Shown: piece by piece, positions 17,499 through 27,658 of the stretch
How positions within the stretch are numbered: the stretch's first letter is position 1
Layout: every line of letters starts with the position of its first letter
Assembly (NCBI GenBank): GCA_001899285.1
Contig: MKWA01000024.1
Span: 124,001-188,000, forward strand
DNA length: 64,000 nucleotides
Reading direction: 5' to 3'
Source of the DNA: Rhizobiales bacterium 64-17
GTDB lineage: Bacteria > Pseudomonadota > Alphaproteobacteria > Rhizobiales > Xanthobacteraceae
Notes under the pieces: generated by a model
The model's database searches: none
Seen by the model: only the letters and a program-made list of their open reading frames with translations
What the model was told of the DNA's origin: nothing
Made by a program: the position numbers and the translations under genes

Positions 17499-18272
17499 AT
17501 GCCGGATTCTAGCCTCAAAACCATCAGTGTGGGACACGGAAAGGGCGCGCGCGAGATCGCCGTGCGCATGCGCGCCGGTGCGCCACCGGGCTTGTTCTGG
17601 ATGTCCGGCTTCAAATCCGACATGCAGGGCACCAAGGCCGTGGCGCTCGATGCCTGGGCGGCGGCGAACGGACGTGCCTGCGTGCGGTTCGACTATTCCG
17701 GCCATGGCGAATCCGGCGGCGCATTCGTCGATGGCACGATCGGCCGATGGCTGGACGAAAGCGTCACGGTTTACCGGCAGTTCTGCGAGGGGCCGCAGGT
17801 GGTGATCGGCTCGTCGATGGGCGGATGGCTCGCGCTGCTGCTCGCCCGCGCGTTGCAACGCGAGCCGCAAGCAGCTGCTCCGCTCGCCGGCCTCGTTCTC
17901 ATCGCGCCGGCGGTCGATTTCACCGAAGAGCTGATGTGGAAGAAATTTACGCCGGCGATCAAGAAGGAATTGGCCGAGACCGGACAATGGCGGCGGCCGT
18001 CGGAATATTCCGATGAGCCTTACATCATCACCCGCGCGCTGATCGAAGACGGTCGCGACCATCTGTTGCTTGGTGGCCTGATCGAGACCGGATGTCCGGT
18101 GCGGATTTTGCAAGGCGTGAAGGATGAAGACGTGCCGTGGCAGCATACGGTCGAGCTGGTGTCGCGGTTCGCGCGTGATGACGTGGTGCTGTCGCTGGTG
18201 AAGGACGGCGATCATCGCCTGTCGCGACCGGAGGACATCGAACGTCTGATCGCGGCGGTGGCGGAGTTTTAA
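17499..18272 (+). CDS. Alpha/beta hydrolase
   Basis: This 257-residue serine hydrolase has the nucleophile elbow GSSMGG (Ser106), an Asp candidate in GVKDEDVPW and the terminal His in [10 protein letters not shown]. The oxyanion region is [13 protein letters not shown], followed by [11 protein letters not shown]. This resembles the alpha/beta hydrolases often found beside infC in Bradyrhizobium-type genomes. The substrate is unknown; an acyl-protein thioesterase-like or carboxylesterase role is possible. The stop overlaps the convergent queG stop within a TTAA. Confidence 0.85.
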   Translation: MPDSSLKTISVGHGKGAREIAVRMRAGAPPGLFWMSGFKSDMQGTKAVALDAWAAANGRACVRFDYSGHGESGGAFVDGTIGRWLDESVTVYRQFCEGPQVVIGSSMGGWLALLLARALQREPQAAAPLAGLVLIAPAVDFTEELMWKKFTPAIKKELAETGQWRRPSEYSDEPYIITRALIEDGRDHLLLGGLIETGCPVRILQGVKDEDVPWQHTVELVSRFARDDVVLSLVKDGDHRLSRPEDIERLIAAVAEF

Positions 18273-19363
18273 GCAGCCCACTCGGTCAGCACGTCCGGGT
18301 CGGACTCGCGGACGATGTGGTTCGTGCGCAAAGCATGAAATTCATCGGGTGAGAGCAGTCGGCTCAACGCCCACACTGCCGCGCCGCGCACTAGGGGCGC
18401 CGCGTCATCGATCAGCCGTTCGGCTTCCGCTGCGAGCGATTGATCCCCGGAATTGCCGATGGCGATCAGCACATTTCGCACGAAGCGGTCGCGGCCAGTG
18501 CGTTTGATGGCGGTGCGGGCAAACAGCGCGCGGAACGCCGCGTCGTCGAGTTTCGCCAGTTCGGACAAAGGCGGCGCGCGTAACGTGTCGCGTGCGGCCA
18601 GCTTCGCCTCGCGGCCGGTCTTGGCGAACTTGTTCCACGGGCAGGCGGCGAGGCAGTCGTCGCAGCCATAGATGCGGTTGCCCATGCGCGTGCGCAGGTC
18701 GCGCGGGATCGGCCCCTGATGCTCGATGGTGAGATAGGAGATGCAGCGCCGCGCATCGAGCTGATAGGGCGCGGTGAAAGCGTCGGTCGGACACGAGTCG
18801 AGGCAGGCACGACATGAGCCGCAGGTGTCCTCGCCCGGCGTGTCGAACGGCAGATCGAGCGTGGTGAAGATCGCGCCGAGAAACAGCCACGATCCGAATT
18901 CGCGCGACACGAGATTGGTGTGCTTGCCTTGCCAGCCGAGGCCGGCCGCCTGCGCCAGCGGCTTCTCCATCACCGGCGCGGTATCGACGAAGACTTTCAC
19001 TTCGCCGCCGGCGGTGGCGATCAGCCAGCGCGCGACGGCCTTCAGCCGCTTCTTGATCACGTCGTGATAGTCGGTGTCGCTTTGCGCGTAGACCGAGATC
19101 GCGGCGCGGTCCTTGTCATCGAGGATGGCGCGGGGATCGAAGTCGCGGCCGTAATTCATGCCGAGCATGATCACGGCACGCGCCTGCGGCCATAGTGCCG
19201 CGGGATCGCTTCGCCACGCTGCGCGCTCGGCGAGCCAGTGCATGTCGCCGTGCTCGCCGGCGGCGAGGAATTGCGCGAACCGCTCGCGTGCCTGTGGGCT
19301 GGTCTGCGGCGGCGCGATACCGATGGCATCGAAGCCGTGGCCGCGCGCGGCGTCGGCCAGCAC
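18269..19363 (-). CDS. queG: Epoxyqueuosine reductase
   Basis: QueG makes queuosine in tRNA from epoxyqueuosine, using cobalamin and two [4Fe-4S] clusters. The clusters are visible as [12 protein letters not shown] and, after a [11 protein letters not shown] segment, [17 protein letters not shown]-like C-terminal part ([15 protein letters not shown]) closes the protein. The start is unclear: I give the first GTG after the upstream gene (364 residues). Similarity seems to begin about nine residues earlier at LTDPTTLRA, where the only candidate codon is a CTG overlapping the fzlA-like stop at 19388-19390. Longer calls would lie inside that gene. Confidence 0.93.
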   Translation of the reverse strand: MLADAARGHGFDAIGIAPPQTSPQARERFAQFLAAGEHGDMHWLAERAAWRSDPAALWPQARAVIMLGMNYGRDFDPRAILDDKDRAAISVYAQSDTDYHDVIKKRLKAVARWLIATAGGEVKVFVDTAPVMEKPLAQAAGLGWQGKHTNLVSREFGSWLFLGAIFTTLDLPFDTPGEDTCGSCRACLDSCPTDAFTAPYQLDARRCISYLTIEHQGPIPRDLRTRMGNRIYGCDDCLAACPWNKFAKTGREAKLAARDTLRAPPLSELAKLDDAAFRALFARTAIKRTGRDRFVRNVLIAIGNSGDQSLAAEAERLIDDAAPLVRGAAVWALSRLLSPDEFHALRTNHIVRESDPDVLTEWAA

Positions 19364-19386
19364 CGCCCGAAGTGTGGTTGGATCGG

Positions 19387-20079
19387 TCAGAAGTCGAGAT
19401 TGGCGTAGTGCTTGGACGGCAGCATCCCCGCCACTGTGTCCGTCAGCAACGCGCGGAACGACGGCCGCGATTTCACGCGGGCGTACCAATGTTTCGCTGC
19501 GTCGTTGTCGGTCCACGGCACCTCGCCCAGATAGTCGGCGGCGGAGAGATGCGCCGCCGCCGCGAGATCGGCATAGCTCAACCGCTCGCCTGCAAGCCAG
19601 TCCCGCGTCTGCACCAACCAGCCGATATAGGCGAGATGATAGCGGATATTGTGGCGCGCGGCGCGCAGCGCGCTGCTGTCCGGCGGGCCGCCGCCCTGTT
19701 CGACGGTCATGTGCCGCTTGAATTCGCGTTCGCCGACCAGCGGGCCGCTGACGTCATCGAAGAAACGCTCGTTGAACCAGGCCATCAGCCGTCTTACCTC
19801 GACGCGCTGGCTGATGGAGATCGGCAAGAGCCGCGCCTCACCCTGTTCGGCGCCACGAGTCTCGTCGAGATATTCGGCGATGATGCTGGCGCCGGGCACC
19901 GGCGGCTGGCCTTCCTCGATCAGCACCGGCAGGGATCCGGCCGGATTGAGCTTGAGGAAGTCTTCGTGGCGCTCCCACGGCCGTTCCTCGATCAGCTGGG
20001 GCTCCTGGCCGTATTCGCCGAGGATCAGCCGGACGAACCGCGAATGCGGACAGAGCGTCTGGTGCAGCAGCGTCAGCAT
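19387..20079 (-). CDS. fzlA: Glutathione S-transferase-like protein, probable FtsZ-binding FzlA
   Basis: This 230-residue GST-fold protein begins [18 protein letters not shown]; an earlier in-frame start adds 12 unlike residues. It has the thioredoxin-like domain ([12 protein letters not shown]) and a helical domain ending in [10 protein letters not shown]. The conserved C-terminal tail and the linkage to queG and uppP fit FzlA, the alphaproteobacterial GST homologue that binds FtsZ filaments and controls constriction in Caulobacter. A plain glutathione transferase is the alternative. It overlaps or abuts the queG start, so the two are probably co-transcribed. Confidence 0.75.
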   Translation of the reverse strand: MLTLLHQTLCPHSRFVRLILGEYGQEPQLIEERPWERHEDFLKLNPAGSLPVLIEEGQPPVPGASIIAEYLDETRGAEQGEARLLPISISQRVEVRRLMAWFNERFFDDVSGPLVGEREFKRHMTVEQGGGPPDSSALRAARHNIRYHLAYIGWLVQTRDWLAGERLSYADLAAAAHLSAADYLGEVPWTDNDAAKHWYARVKSRPSFRALLTDTVAGMLPSKHYANLDF

Positions 20080-20307
20080 GTGCGGCCGGCGGGCAGGTCG
20101 GTGGATGGGGACCACGACGACGGTCGGGGTATCCCGGCGGATCGTCCAAGGGAATCACGCAAGACTATGCGGGAGCGGACGCCGCCCGGCAACCGAGCCG
20201 CTTGTTGACCGTGCTGCTTTTTCATTGCCCCCTTACCGTCGTTGCGCGACAAGCGCGTATTGACCGAATCGCGCTCGCGCCGTCGCGCCGGCCCCGGGAG
20301 ATATCCA

Positions 20308-21159
20308 ATGAACTTCGACGCAATGATGGCCGCGCTCGCCGGCATCATCACCGCGCATATCGACATTGTGAAAGCCCTGGTGCTCGGCATCGTCGAAGGG
20401 TTAACGGAATTTCTCCCGGTCTCGTCCACCGGCCATCTGCTCCTCATGGAGCATTTTCTCGGCTGGGGCGATGATGCTTTCGGCAAATCCTTCGCCATCC
20501 TGATCCAGCTCGGTGCCATTCTTGCGCTACTGACGATCTATTTCGGGCGGTTATGGCGGCTCGCGCTCGGCATGTTCACGAGCTGGGCGGCGGCGCGTTT
20601 CGTCATCGGCGTGCTGATCGCCTTCCTCCCTGCCGCGGTGGTTGGTGCTTTCGCCATCGGCTTCATCAAGGGGGTGTTGTTCAACGTCTGGATCGTCTGC
20701 ACGATGTTCATCATCGGTGGCTTCGTGCTGCTGTGGGTCGATCGCAAGAATCTCGAGGCGCGCTATCACGACGCGACCGAATTCACGCTGCCGATGTATC
20801 TCGGCATTGGCATCATCCAGTGCGTGGCGATGATCCCCGGCGTGTCGCGTTCCGGCGCCACCATCGTCGGCGCGATGCTGCTCGGCGCCGACCGCCGCTC
20901 GGCGGCCGAGTTCTCGTTCTGGCTGGCGATGCCGACCATGATCGGCGCGTTCGCTTGGGAATTGTACAAGAGCCACGCCGATCTCGGCGGCGGCAACAAG
21001 ATGGTGATCGCGGTCGGCTTCGCCGCATCGTTCGTCTGCGGTTGGATCGTGGTGAAGACGTTCCTGCGCTACGTGCAGCGGCACAGCTTCGCGCTGTTCG
21101 CGTGGTGGCGTATCATCGTCGGCGTCGCCGGTCTCGCCGCGCTCGCGCTCGGCCATTAA
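20308..21159 (+). CDS. uppP: Undecaprenyl-diphosphate phosphatase (UppP/BacA)
   Basis: This 283-residue polytopic inner-membrane enzyme removes a phosphate from undecaprenyl diphosphate so the carrier lipid can be reused for wall and O-antigen synthesis. Both signatures are present: [17 protein letters not shown] near the N-terminus and [10 protein letters not shown] in the second half, supplying the catalytic Glu, Ser, His and Arg residues. The start [12 protein letters not shown] is preceded by CCGGGAG; an upstream in-frame start at 20242 lacks a site. Confidence 0.95.
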   Translation: MNFDAMMAALAGIITAHIDIVKALVLGIVEGLTEFLPVSSTGHLLLMEHFLGWGDDAFGKSFAILIQLGAILALLTIYFGRLWRLALGMFTSWAAARFVIGVLIAFLPAAVVGAFAIGFIKGVLFNVWIVCTMFIIGGFVLLWVDRKNLEARYHDATEFTLPMYLGIGIIQCVAMIPGVSRSGATIVGAMLLGADRRSAAEFSFWLAMPTMIGAFAWELYKSHADLGGGNKMVIAVGFAASFVCGWIVVKTFLRYVQRHSFALFAWWRIIVGVAGLAALALGH

Positions 21160-21172
21160 TTGGGCCGGACAA

Positions 21173-22156
21173 TCACGCCATCTTGGCGAACTGGCCGGTC
21201 TTGCGGAAACGCCACAGATACGACGGCACCACGGCGGTCATCACCGTCGGCGTGATACCGAGGCCCTGCAACGTATGGCCGGCGCGCGTCGCTGCATCCG
21301 ACACGACGTTGTCGGTGCGCAGCAGTTCAACCTGATCCGGCGTCAGCGGCGGCTTCGGCAGAAATTGCAGCACGGACGCTTTGATCCTGGCGAGTCCGAA
21401 CGGCAGCGGCACCAGCAGGCGTTTGCGGCCTATCGTATCGAGCGTGTAGCGCATCAGTTGCGCGAAGCTGGCTACGTCCGGACCGCCGCACTCGAACACC
21501 TCGCCGGGGCGCGGCGTATCGTGCATCAGCTTGCCGTCGGCGATGATGGCGATCGCCGCAGCGACATCGCCGACGAACACCGGTTGCAACTTCGTCTCGC
21601 CGCCGCCGATCAGGGGCAACGCCGGCACGAAGCGCGCGAGCGAGGCGAAACGATTGAAGAAATCGTCCTCCGGGCCGAACATGATCGACGGCCGCACGAT
21701 GGTCGCGCTGGGCCGCGCGGCGAGGGTGCGCGTTTCACCCTCAGCCTTGCTACGCGCATAGGCGGAGGTCGAGTCCGCATTCGCGCCGATCGCCGACACA
21801 TGGATCAGGTCGGCGCCATGGGTCGCGGCCGCGCGGGCGACGTTTTCAGCCCCTGCCGTCTGCACCGCATCGAAACTCTGGCGGCCGCGCTCGAACAGGA
21901 TGCCGACGAGATTGATCGCGAGCGCGCTACCGCGCATCGCCGCCTCGACCGAACCGGCGTGACGCAGATTGGCCTGCACCACTTCGATCTGCCCGACACG
22001 GCCCAGCGGTTGCAGGTGCCCCGCCAGTTCCGGTCGGCGCACGGCGACGCGGATGCGGTAATCGCGCTTGGCGAGCGCGCGCACCACGCTGCGGCCGAGG
22101 AAGCCGGAGCCGCCAAAAACGGTGATCAGGGTGTCGTAGGGACTGCGTGCGGTCAT
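21173..22156 (-). CDS. NDUFA9-like NAD(P)-binding SDR protein (complex I accessory type)
   Basis: This 327-residue atypical short-chain dehydrogenase has a GGSGFLGRSVVRAL nucleotide-binding loop, followed by VAVRRPEL, NLVGILFERG and SAYARSKAEGE (a Y-x3-K pair). It matches the complex I NDUFA9-subunit family. Mitochondrial members are accessory subunits that bind NADPH, while the bacterial function is poorly defined. No nuo genes are in the window. Its stop lies 13 bp from the convergent uppP stop. Confidence 0.85.
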   Translation of the reverse strand: MTARSPYDTLITVFGGSGFLGRSVVRALAKRDYRIRVAVRRPELAGHLQPLGRVGQIEVVQANLRHAGSVEAAMRGSALAINLVGILFERGRQSFDAVQTAGAENVARAAATHGADLIHVSAIGANADSTSAYARSKAEGETRTLAARPSATIVRPSIMFGPEDDFFNRFASLARFVPALPLIGGGETKLQPVFVGDVAAAIAIIADGKLMHDTPRPGEVFECGGPDVASFAQLMRYTLDTIGRKRLLVPLPFGLARIKASVLQFLPKPPLTPDQVELLRTDNVVSDAATRAGHTLQGLGITPTVMTAVVPSYLWRFRKTGQFAKMA

Positions 22157-22310
22157 CGCGCTACCTGTGATCGGGTATCTAAAGCGTCGGGTTTTGCCGG
22201 CCGGGTCGGGCGGCTGGCGAGGGCTTTAAAGCAGAGGCGGGATACAGGATTGCGGTGAGCTTTGCCACCGAATTGACAAGTCAGGGGCGCGTCCGTAGGT
22301 ATCGCCCCGA

Positions 22311-22395
<85 letters not shown>

Positions 22396-22456
22396 TCGTC
22401 CGGCCGGCGTTGAGACCGGTCGTTCATTTCAGCCGCGGCGCAACAGCGGGCACAGC

Positions 22457-23071
22457 ATGACCATCCGCCTGCATCGTGGCGATCTTCCCGATCTTTCGCG
22501 CTATTCCGGCGCCGTCGCCATCGATACCGAGGCGATGGGCCTCGATCCCAATCGAGACCGGCTCTGCGTGGTGCAACTGTCGCCCGGCGACGGTTCCGCC
22601 GACGTGGTGCAGATTCCGGCCACCGGCATTGATGCGCCCAATCTGAAACGGCTCCTGGCCGATCCGGCGATCGTCAAGATCTTCCACTTTGCCCGGTTCG
22701 ATGTGGGCCTGCTCTACAAGACCCTCGGCGTGATGGCCGGGCCGGTCTATTGCACCAAGATCGCCTCGCGGCTGGCGCGGACCTATACTGACAGGCATGG
22801 CCTCAAGGATCTGACCCGCGAACTGCTCGGTATCGACATCTCCAAGCAGCAGCAGTCGTCGGACTGGGGCGCGTCGACCCTCTCGGAAGCGCAACTGGCC
22901 TACGCCGCGTCGGACGTCCAGAACCTGCATGCGCTGCGTGAGAAGCTTGACGCCATGCTGGCGCGGGAGGGGCGGACCGAACTGGCGCAAGCCTGTTTCC
23001 GGTTCCTGCCGGACCGGGTAAGGCTCGACCTGGCCGGCTGGGCGGCCGAGGACATTTTCGCGCATTCCTGA
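22457..23071 (+). CDS. rnd: Ribonuclease D (3'-5' exonuclease domain only)
   Basis: This 204-residue DEDDy exonuclease shows AIDTEAMGL (Exo I, first D and E), FHFARFDVGLL (Exo II) and YAASDVQNL (Exo III Tyr and Asp), so all catalytic residues are present. It is half the length of E. coli RNase D and has no HRDC domains; this short form is common in alphaproteobacteria. It should trim tRNA 3' ends or other small RNAs. It lies 61 bp after tRNA-Leu and may be transcribed with it. Confidence 0.9.
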   Translation: MTIRLHRGDLPDLSRYSGAVAIDTEAMGLDPNRDRLCVVQLSPGDGSADVVQIPATGIDAPNLKRLLADPAIVKIFHFARFDVGLLYKTLGVMAGPVYCTKIASRLARTYTDRHGLKDLTRELLGIDISKQQQSSDWGASTLSEAQLAYAASDVQNLHALREKLDAMLAREGRTELAQACFRFLPDRVRLDLAGWAAEDIFAHS

Positions 23072-23277
23072 TCGCTTGCCGGACCAAAAACGGCGGCTGG
23101 ATTTAGGCTTAATCCGTGTCGGGCGTTTGATACGGCCCGCGAATATGGCACATGCAGGGGTGATGCCGGGTGGCTGAATTGCCGTTCCGGAGCCATATTC
23201 GGAAGGCTAGGTCTCCCGGAACTCAATAATCAGGCCGCCGCCGACCCCCGAGGGGCGCGGCATCAGACCACGGACCG

Positions 23278-24033
23278 ATGAACCGCTCGATCGCCGCAAC
23301 CACCGATCCGCGCCAAGATCCGCGTTTTGCGCCGACGCATTGGACGCCGAGCCGCGCCGACAGCGACCGTGCTTTCCGCGCGGCGCGCCGGCACAGCCGA
23401 ACGGTGCGGTTCCTGCGCATCGGCATTCCGATCGGTGCTGCGCTGCTGCTGCTGCTGATCGGCCTGACGACCTATCTCAATCCGCTGCGGATGCTCGGCA
23501 AGCTGCCGCTCGATGTCGGCAATCTCGTCGTCTCCGGCACGCGCATCACCATGGAGCGGCCGCGCATCTCCGGCTTCACCCAGGACAACCGCGCTTACGA
23601 TCTGTCCGCGAGCGATGCGGCGCAGGATCTCACCAAGCCCGATCTGGTGGAGCTGAAGGAATTGCAGGCGCGCATGGACATGCAGGACAAGACCAAGGTC
23701 GAGGTTTCGGCCAATGGTGGCGTCTACGATTCCAAGCGTGAGACGCTGACCTTGCGCCAGAACATTCTGCTGACATCGTCCACGGGTTATGCCGCGCGCC
23801 TGAGCGAAGCGGTGATCGACGTGCGCAAAGGCAATGTGGTGTCGGAGAAACCGGTATCGGTTGATTTGCTCAACGGCACGCTGAATGCCAACCGGCTCGA
23901 AGTGATTGACGCCGGCGATCGCGTGCGGTTTGACGGCGGCGTCACCATGGTGCTGACGTTGCCCAACGCCGATAAAGACAAGGCCGCTGCCTCACCGCAG
24001 AATGCGGCCGGACAAAGGACCGTACCGCGATGA
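23278..24033 (+). CDS. lptC: LPS export periplasmic/membrane protein LptC
   Basis: The 251-residue protein has one membrane anchor at about residues 44-64 (RIGIPIGAALLLLLIGLTTYL) and a periplasmic beta-jellyroll carrying PRISGFTQDNRAYDLSA. It bridges the LptBFG transporter and LptA in LPS transport. The last codons overlap the lptA start (ATGA). Downstream order lptC-lptA-lptB-rpoN is standard in this order of bacteria. Confidence 0.92.
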   Translation: MNRSIAATTDPRQDPRFAPTHWTPSRADSDRAFRAARRHSRTVRFLRIGIPIGAALLLLLIGLTTYLNPLRMLGKLPLDVGNLVVSGTRITMERPRISGFTQDNRAYDLSASDAAQDLTKPDLVELKELQARMDMQDKTKVEVSANGGVYDSKRETLTLRQNILLTSSTGYAARLSEAVIDVRKGNVVSEKPVSVDLLNGTLNANRLEVIDAGDRVRFDGGVTMVLTLPNADKDKAAASPQNAAGQRTVPR

Positions 24034-24695
24034 CCCGTTTGGTTTCCGTCCTCCTCGGCGCGCTCGCCGTAACCGCTGTCGGCACGATTGCATCGGCACA
24101 GCAGCGCGGTTCGGGGCCGCCCAATGCGCTACAGGGCTTCTCGCAGAACCGCGACCAGCCGGTGCAGATCGAGGCGGCGACACTCGAAGTGCGCGAGAAG
24201 GAGAAGCAGGCGACATTTTCCGGCAACGTGAAGGTGACGCAGGGCGACACCGGTCTGCGCGCGAAGTCGCTGGTCGTGTTCTACGACGACAATCGCGACA
24301 ACGGGGACAAGAAGACCAACGACAAAAATGCCAACAAAGGTCAGATGACCCAGGCGACGCCCGGCCCGAACGGCCAGCAGCAGATCAAGCGGCTGGAGGC
24401 CAAGGGCGGCGTCATCGTCACGCAGAAGGACCAGACCGTCACTGGTGATATCGGCATTTTCGACATGCGCACCAACACCGTCACGATGAGCGGCAATGTG
24501 GTGATGACCCAGGGGCAGAACGTGCTGCGCGGCGACCGGCTGATGGTCGATCTCGGTTCCGGCGTGTCGCGGGTCGAGTCCGGCAAGTCCGGCAACGGAC
24601 GCGTCCAGGGCTTGTTCCAGGCTGGCGGTGGCAAGCCCGGCGAGGGCGTGTTGCCGTCCATTCCGGCGCCTGGCGCCCGGCAACCGTCGCGTTGA
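24030..24695 (+). CDS. lptA: LPS transport periplasmic protein LptA
   Basis: The 221-residue protein has a signal peptide (about 1-25, ending IASAQQ) and an OstA/LptA jellyroll: PVQIEAATLEVREKEKQATFSGNV, then GDIGIFDMRTNTVTMSGNV. It forms the periplasmic bridge carrying LPS to the outer membrane. A charged Asn/Asp/Lys-rich insertion (about residues 85-110) and a Gly/Pro-rich tail are extra relative to E. coli. Confidence 0.92.
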   Translation: MTRLVSVLLGALAVTAVGTIASAQQRGSGPPNALQGFSQNRDQPVQIEAATLEVREKEKQATFSGNVKVTQGDTGLRAKSLVVFYDDNRDNGDKKTNDKNANKGQMTQATPGPNGQQQIKRLEAKGGVIVTQKDQTVTGDIGIFDMRTNTVTMSGNVVMTQGQNVLRGDRLMVDLGSGVSRVESGKSGNGRVQGLFQAGGGKPGEGVLPSIPAPGARQPSR

Positions 24696-24800
24696 CCCGT
24701 CGCGCATGACGTTCCTGGAACCGATGGACCTGGAATCAGCTACCATGCCGCCGCCGATGACCCATGTTCCCACCGCAAGGCAGCAGGCGAGACAGCAAGC

Positions 24801-25844
24801 TTGAATATTCTGTCGCTCTTCCGCCGCCAGCCGGCGCAGGCGCCCCGGCAGCAAGCGGTGCGCTGGGACCAGCGGCCCGTCCCCGCGCAACAGCCCGGAC
24901 AACCGGCTGCGCCGGCGCGTGCCGCCGCGCCGCAACCACAATATCCCGCGCAACATCCGCAGACGCAGCCGCAGCCGGCGCAATACGCCGCCGCGCCACC
25001 GCAGGCCCGCGCGCCGCAACCGCCGGCCCCGCAACAGCCGCCACGTCCGCCGCAGCAGCGCAGCGATGCCCGGCAGGATTCACGTCAAGATCCGCGCCAA
25101 GAGGCCCGGCAGGGTGCGCGGCACGGCTACCTTGCCGCGCATGGCGTCGAAAAAAGTTTCGGTGCCCGCAAGGTCGTGAAGGGCGCGACTATGTATGTGC
25201 GCCGCGGCGAGGCGGTCGGTCTGCTCGGTCCCAACGGCGCCGGCAAGACCACGATCTTCTACATGATCACCGGTCTCATTCGTGCCGACAAAGGCCGGGT
25301 CGAGATGGACGGTTACGACGTGACGGCGCTGCCGATGTATCAGCGCGCGCGGCTCGGCGTCGGCTATCTGCCGCAGGAAGCGTCGATCTTCCGCGGCCTG
25401 AATGTCGAGGACAATATCCGCGCGGTGCTGGAGATCGTCGAGCCGGATGCGCGGCGCCGCGAAGCCGATCTCAACGCGCTGCTGGAAGAATTCAACATCA
25501 CCAAGCTGCGCAAGACACCGTCGATCGCACTGTCAGGCGGCGAGCGCCGCCGCGTCGAGATCGCGCGCGCGCTGGCGACGCGGCCGAGCTATATGCTGCT
25601 CGACGAACCGTTCGCCGGCATTGATCCGATCGCCGTCGGCGATATCCAGCAGCTTGTGCGTCATCTCACCAATCGCGGCATCGGCGTGCTGATTACCGAC
25701 CACAATGTCCGCGAGACCCTCGGCCTCACCGACCGTGCCTACATCATCTATTCTGGCGAGGTGCTGATGGAGGGCCGGGCGCAGGACATCGTCAACAACC
25801 CCGACGTCCGCCGGCTTTATCTCGGCGAGGAATTCCGCCTCTAA
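24801..25844 (+). CDS. lptB: LPS export ABC transporter ATPase LptB with long N-terminal extension
   Basis: From the TTG at 24801 the protein has 347 residues. Residues from about 108 onward form a standard LptB: Walker A GPNGAGKTT, the signature LSGGERRRVEIARAL, Walker B YMLLDEPFAGIDP, and the terminal RRLYLGEEF. Before it lies about 105 residues rich in Pro, Gln, Ala and Arg, of low complexity and probably disordered. Related genera also extend LptB N-terminally, so this is likely translated, but no strong ribosome site precedes the TTG. The frame is open further upstream without an ATG or GTG, so the exact start is uncertain. Confidence 0.93.
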   Translation: MNILSLFRRQPAQAPRQQAVRWDQRPVPAQQPGQPAAPARAAAPQPQYPAQHPQTQPQPAQYAAAPPQARAPQPPAPQQPPRPPQQRSDARQDSRQDPRQEARQGARHGYLAAHGVEKSFGARKVVKGATMYVRRGEAVGLLGPNGAGKTTIFYMITGLIRADKGRVEMDGYDVTALPMYQRARLGVGYLPQEASIFRGLNVEDNIRAVLEIVEPDARRREADLNALLEEFNITKLRKTPSIALSGGERRRVEIARALATRPSYMLLDEPFAGIDPIAVGDIQQLVRHLTNRGIGVLITDHNVRETLGLTDRAYIIYSGEVLMEGRAQDIVNNPDVRRLYLGEEFRL

Positions 25845-25978
25845 CTTGGGCAGAGGCGTGGCTATTGCCGCAAATCAATGCGGTCGCCGCACAGCGATTG
25901 TGCAGCAAGTGTCTACGCCCGCCCGGTACCGATCTGCTATATAGCGTAAGCAAGAATCGGACCAATCCGGGATCCCCT

Positions 25979-27523
25979 ATGGCCTTGAGCCAACGTCTCG
26001 AGTTTCGCCAGACGCAAGCGCTGGTGATGACGCCGCAGCTGATGCAGGCCATCAAGCTGCTGCAGCTCTCGAGTCTTGATCTCGCTGCCTATGTGGAAGC
26101 GGAGCTAGAAAAAAACCCGCTGCTGGAGCGCGCCAGCGATGGCGAAGCACCCACGGTCGCGGACGATGCGCCCGTCGCAGCGGGTGGCGATGCCGCCGAG
26201 GGCGACTGGGCGGCGGACGAACTGGAAACCAGCCGCAGCGACATGGAAGCCGGGCTCGGCACCGAACTCGAGAACGTATTTCCCGATGACGATGGCGCGC
26301 GTGCACCGGCGGCGCAAACATCCCAGTCCGCGCCGGATGCGGACGCGCCCGCGAATTATTCCGAATGGTCGGCGTCCGGCGCGGCGGCGCCCGCCGACGG
26401 CGACTACAATCCGGAAGCCTTCGTCTCGGCCACGGCGACGCTCGCGGATCATCTCGCCGAACAGCTTGTGCTCGCCGAGCACGATCCGGTGCGGCGCATG
26501 ATCGGGCAATATCTCATCGACCTCGTCGACGAGGCCGGTTATCTCGCCGGCGATCTGGATGCGGTTGCCGACAAACTCGGCGCATCGCGCGCCGATATCG
26601 AGTCGGTGCTGTCGGTGATTCAGGGTTTCGATCCGGTCGGCGTCGCCGCGCGCGATCTAAGGGAATGTCTGGCGATTCAGCTGCGTGAGCGCGACCGCCT
26701 CGATCCGGCGATGCAGGCGTTGCTCGACAACCTCGATCTGCTGGCGAAGCGCGATCTTCCCGGCCTGCGGCGGCGTTGCGGTGTCGACGACGAGGATCTG
26801 GCCGACATGATCGTCGAATTGCGCCAGCTTAATCCCAAGCCGGGCCTCGCCTTCGGCTCGACCGCGGTGCAGCCGATCGTGCCGGACGTGTTCGTGCGCG
26901 CCGCGCCGGACGGAAGCTGGCAGGTTGAACTCAATACTGACACGCTGCCGAAAGTCCTCGTTGCGCAACGTTATTATGCGCAGGTGTCGAAGACCGCGCG
27001 CAACGACAAGGACAAGACTTATCTTGCCGATTGCCTGCAGACCGCGACCTGGCTGGTGCGCGCGCTCGACCAGCGCGCGCGGACGATCCTCAAGGTCGCC
27101 AGCGAGATCGTGCGCCAGCAGGACGCTTTCTTCGTCCACGGCGTGAACCATCTGCGGCCGCTCAATCTGAAGATCGTTGCCGAGGCGATCGGCATGCACG
27201 AGTCGACAGTGTCGCGCGTGACCGCCAATAAATATATGGCGACCAGCCGTGGTATTTTCGAGTTGAAATATTTTTTCACGGCAGCGATCGCCGCAACCGA
27301 TGGTGGCGAGGCGCACTCGGCCGAAGCGGTGCGTCACCGGATCAAGCAGTTGATCGATGCGGAAGCCGCCACCGATATCTTGTCAGACGATACGCTGGTG
27401 GAGCGTCTAAAGGAAGCTGGCATCGATATTGCACGGCGGACCGTCGCAAAATATCGGGAGGCCCTGCACATTCCCTCGTCCGTTCAACGGCGGCGCGAAA
27501 AACAGGCGGCGCTGCGCGCCTGA
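25979..27523 (+). CDS. rpoN: RNA polymerase sigma-54 factor
   Basis: The 514-residue product has Region I (MALSQRLEFRQTQALVMTPQLMQAIKLLQLS), an acidic linker (about 50-140), the core-binding domain, a helix-turn-helix (HESTVSRVTANKYM) and the RpoN box ARRTVAKYRE near the end. It directs transcription from -24/-12 promoters with AAA+ activators, typically nitrogen, carbon and motility genes. The start is the ATG before ALSQRLEF. hpf and ptsN follow, which is the conserved sigma-54 neighbourhood. Confidence 0.97.
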   Translation: MALSQRLEFRQTQALVMTPQLMQAIKLLQLSSLDLAAYVEAELEKNPLLERASDGEAPTVADDAPVAAGGDAAEGDWAADELETSRSDMEAGLGTELENVFPDDDGARAPAAQTSQSAPDADAPANYSEWSASGAAAPADGDYNPEAFVSATATLADHLAEQLVLAEHDPVRRMIGQYLIDLVDEAGYLAGDLDAVADKLGASRADIESVLSVIQGFDPVGVAARDLRECLAIQLRERDRLDPAMQALLDNLDLLAKRDLPGLRRRCGVDDEDLADMIVELRQLNPKPGLAFGSTAVQPIVPDVFVRAAPDGSWQVELNTDTLPKVLVAQRYYAQVSKTARNDKDKTYLADCLQTATWLVRALDQRARTILKVASEIVRQQDAFFVHGVNHLRPLNLKIVAEAIGMHESTVSRVTANKYMATSRGIFELKYFFTAAIAATDGGEAHSAEAVRHRIKQLIDAEAATDILSDDTLVERLKEAGIDIARRTVAKYREALHIPSSVQRRREKQAALRA

Positions 27524-27658
27524 TCGTCACAGGCGGTTCAAACGTCGCGCAAAGTCTTCCTCGGCCCCCTTCCACGACGCCTTGAAACTTGGCATCGTTA
27601 CGATGGAATCGCTTTGCTTCGATCGCGTGTAGACAATCCTGCGAAAGTGGAGGTGACG

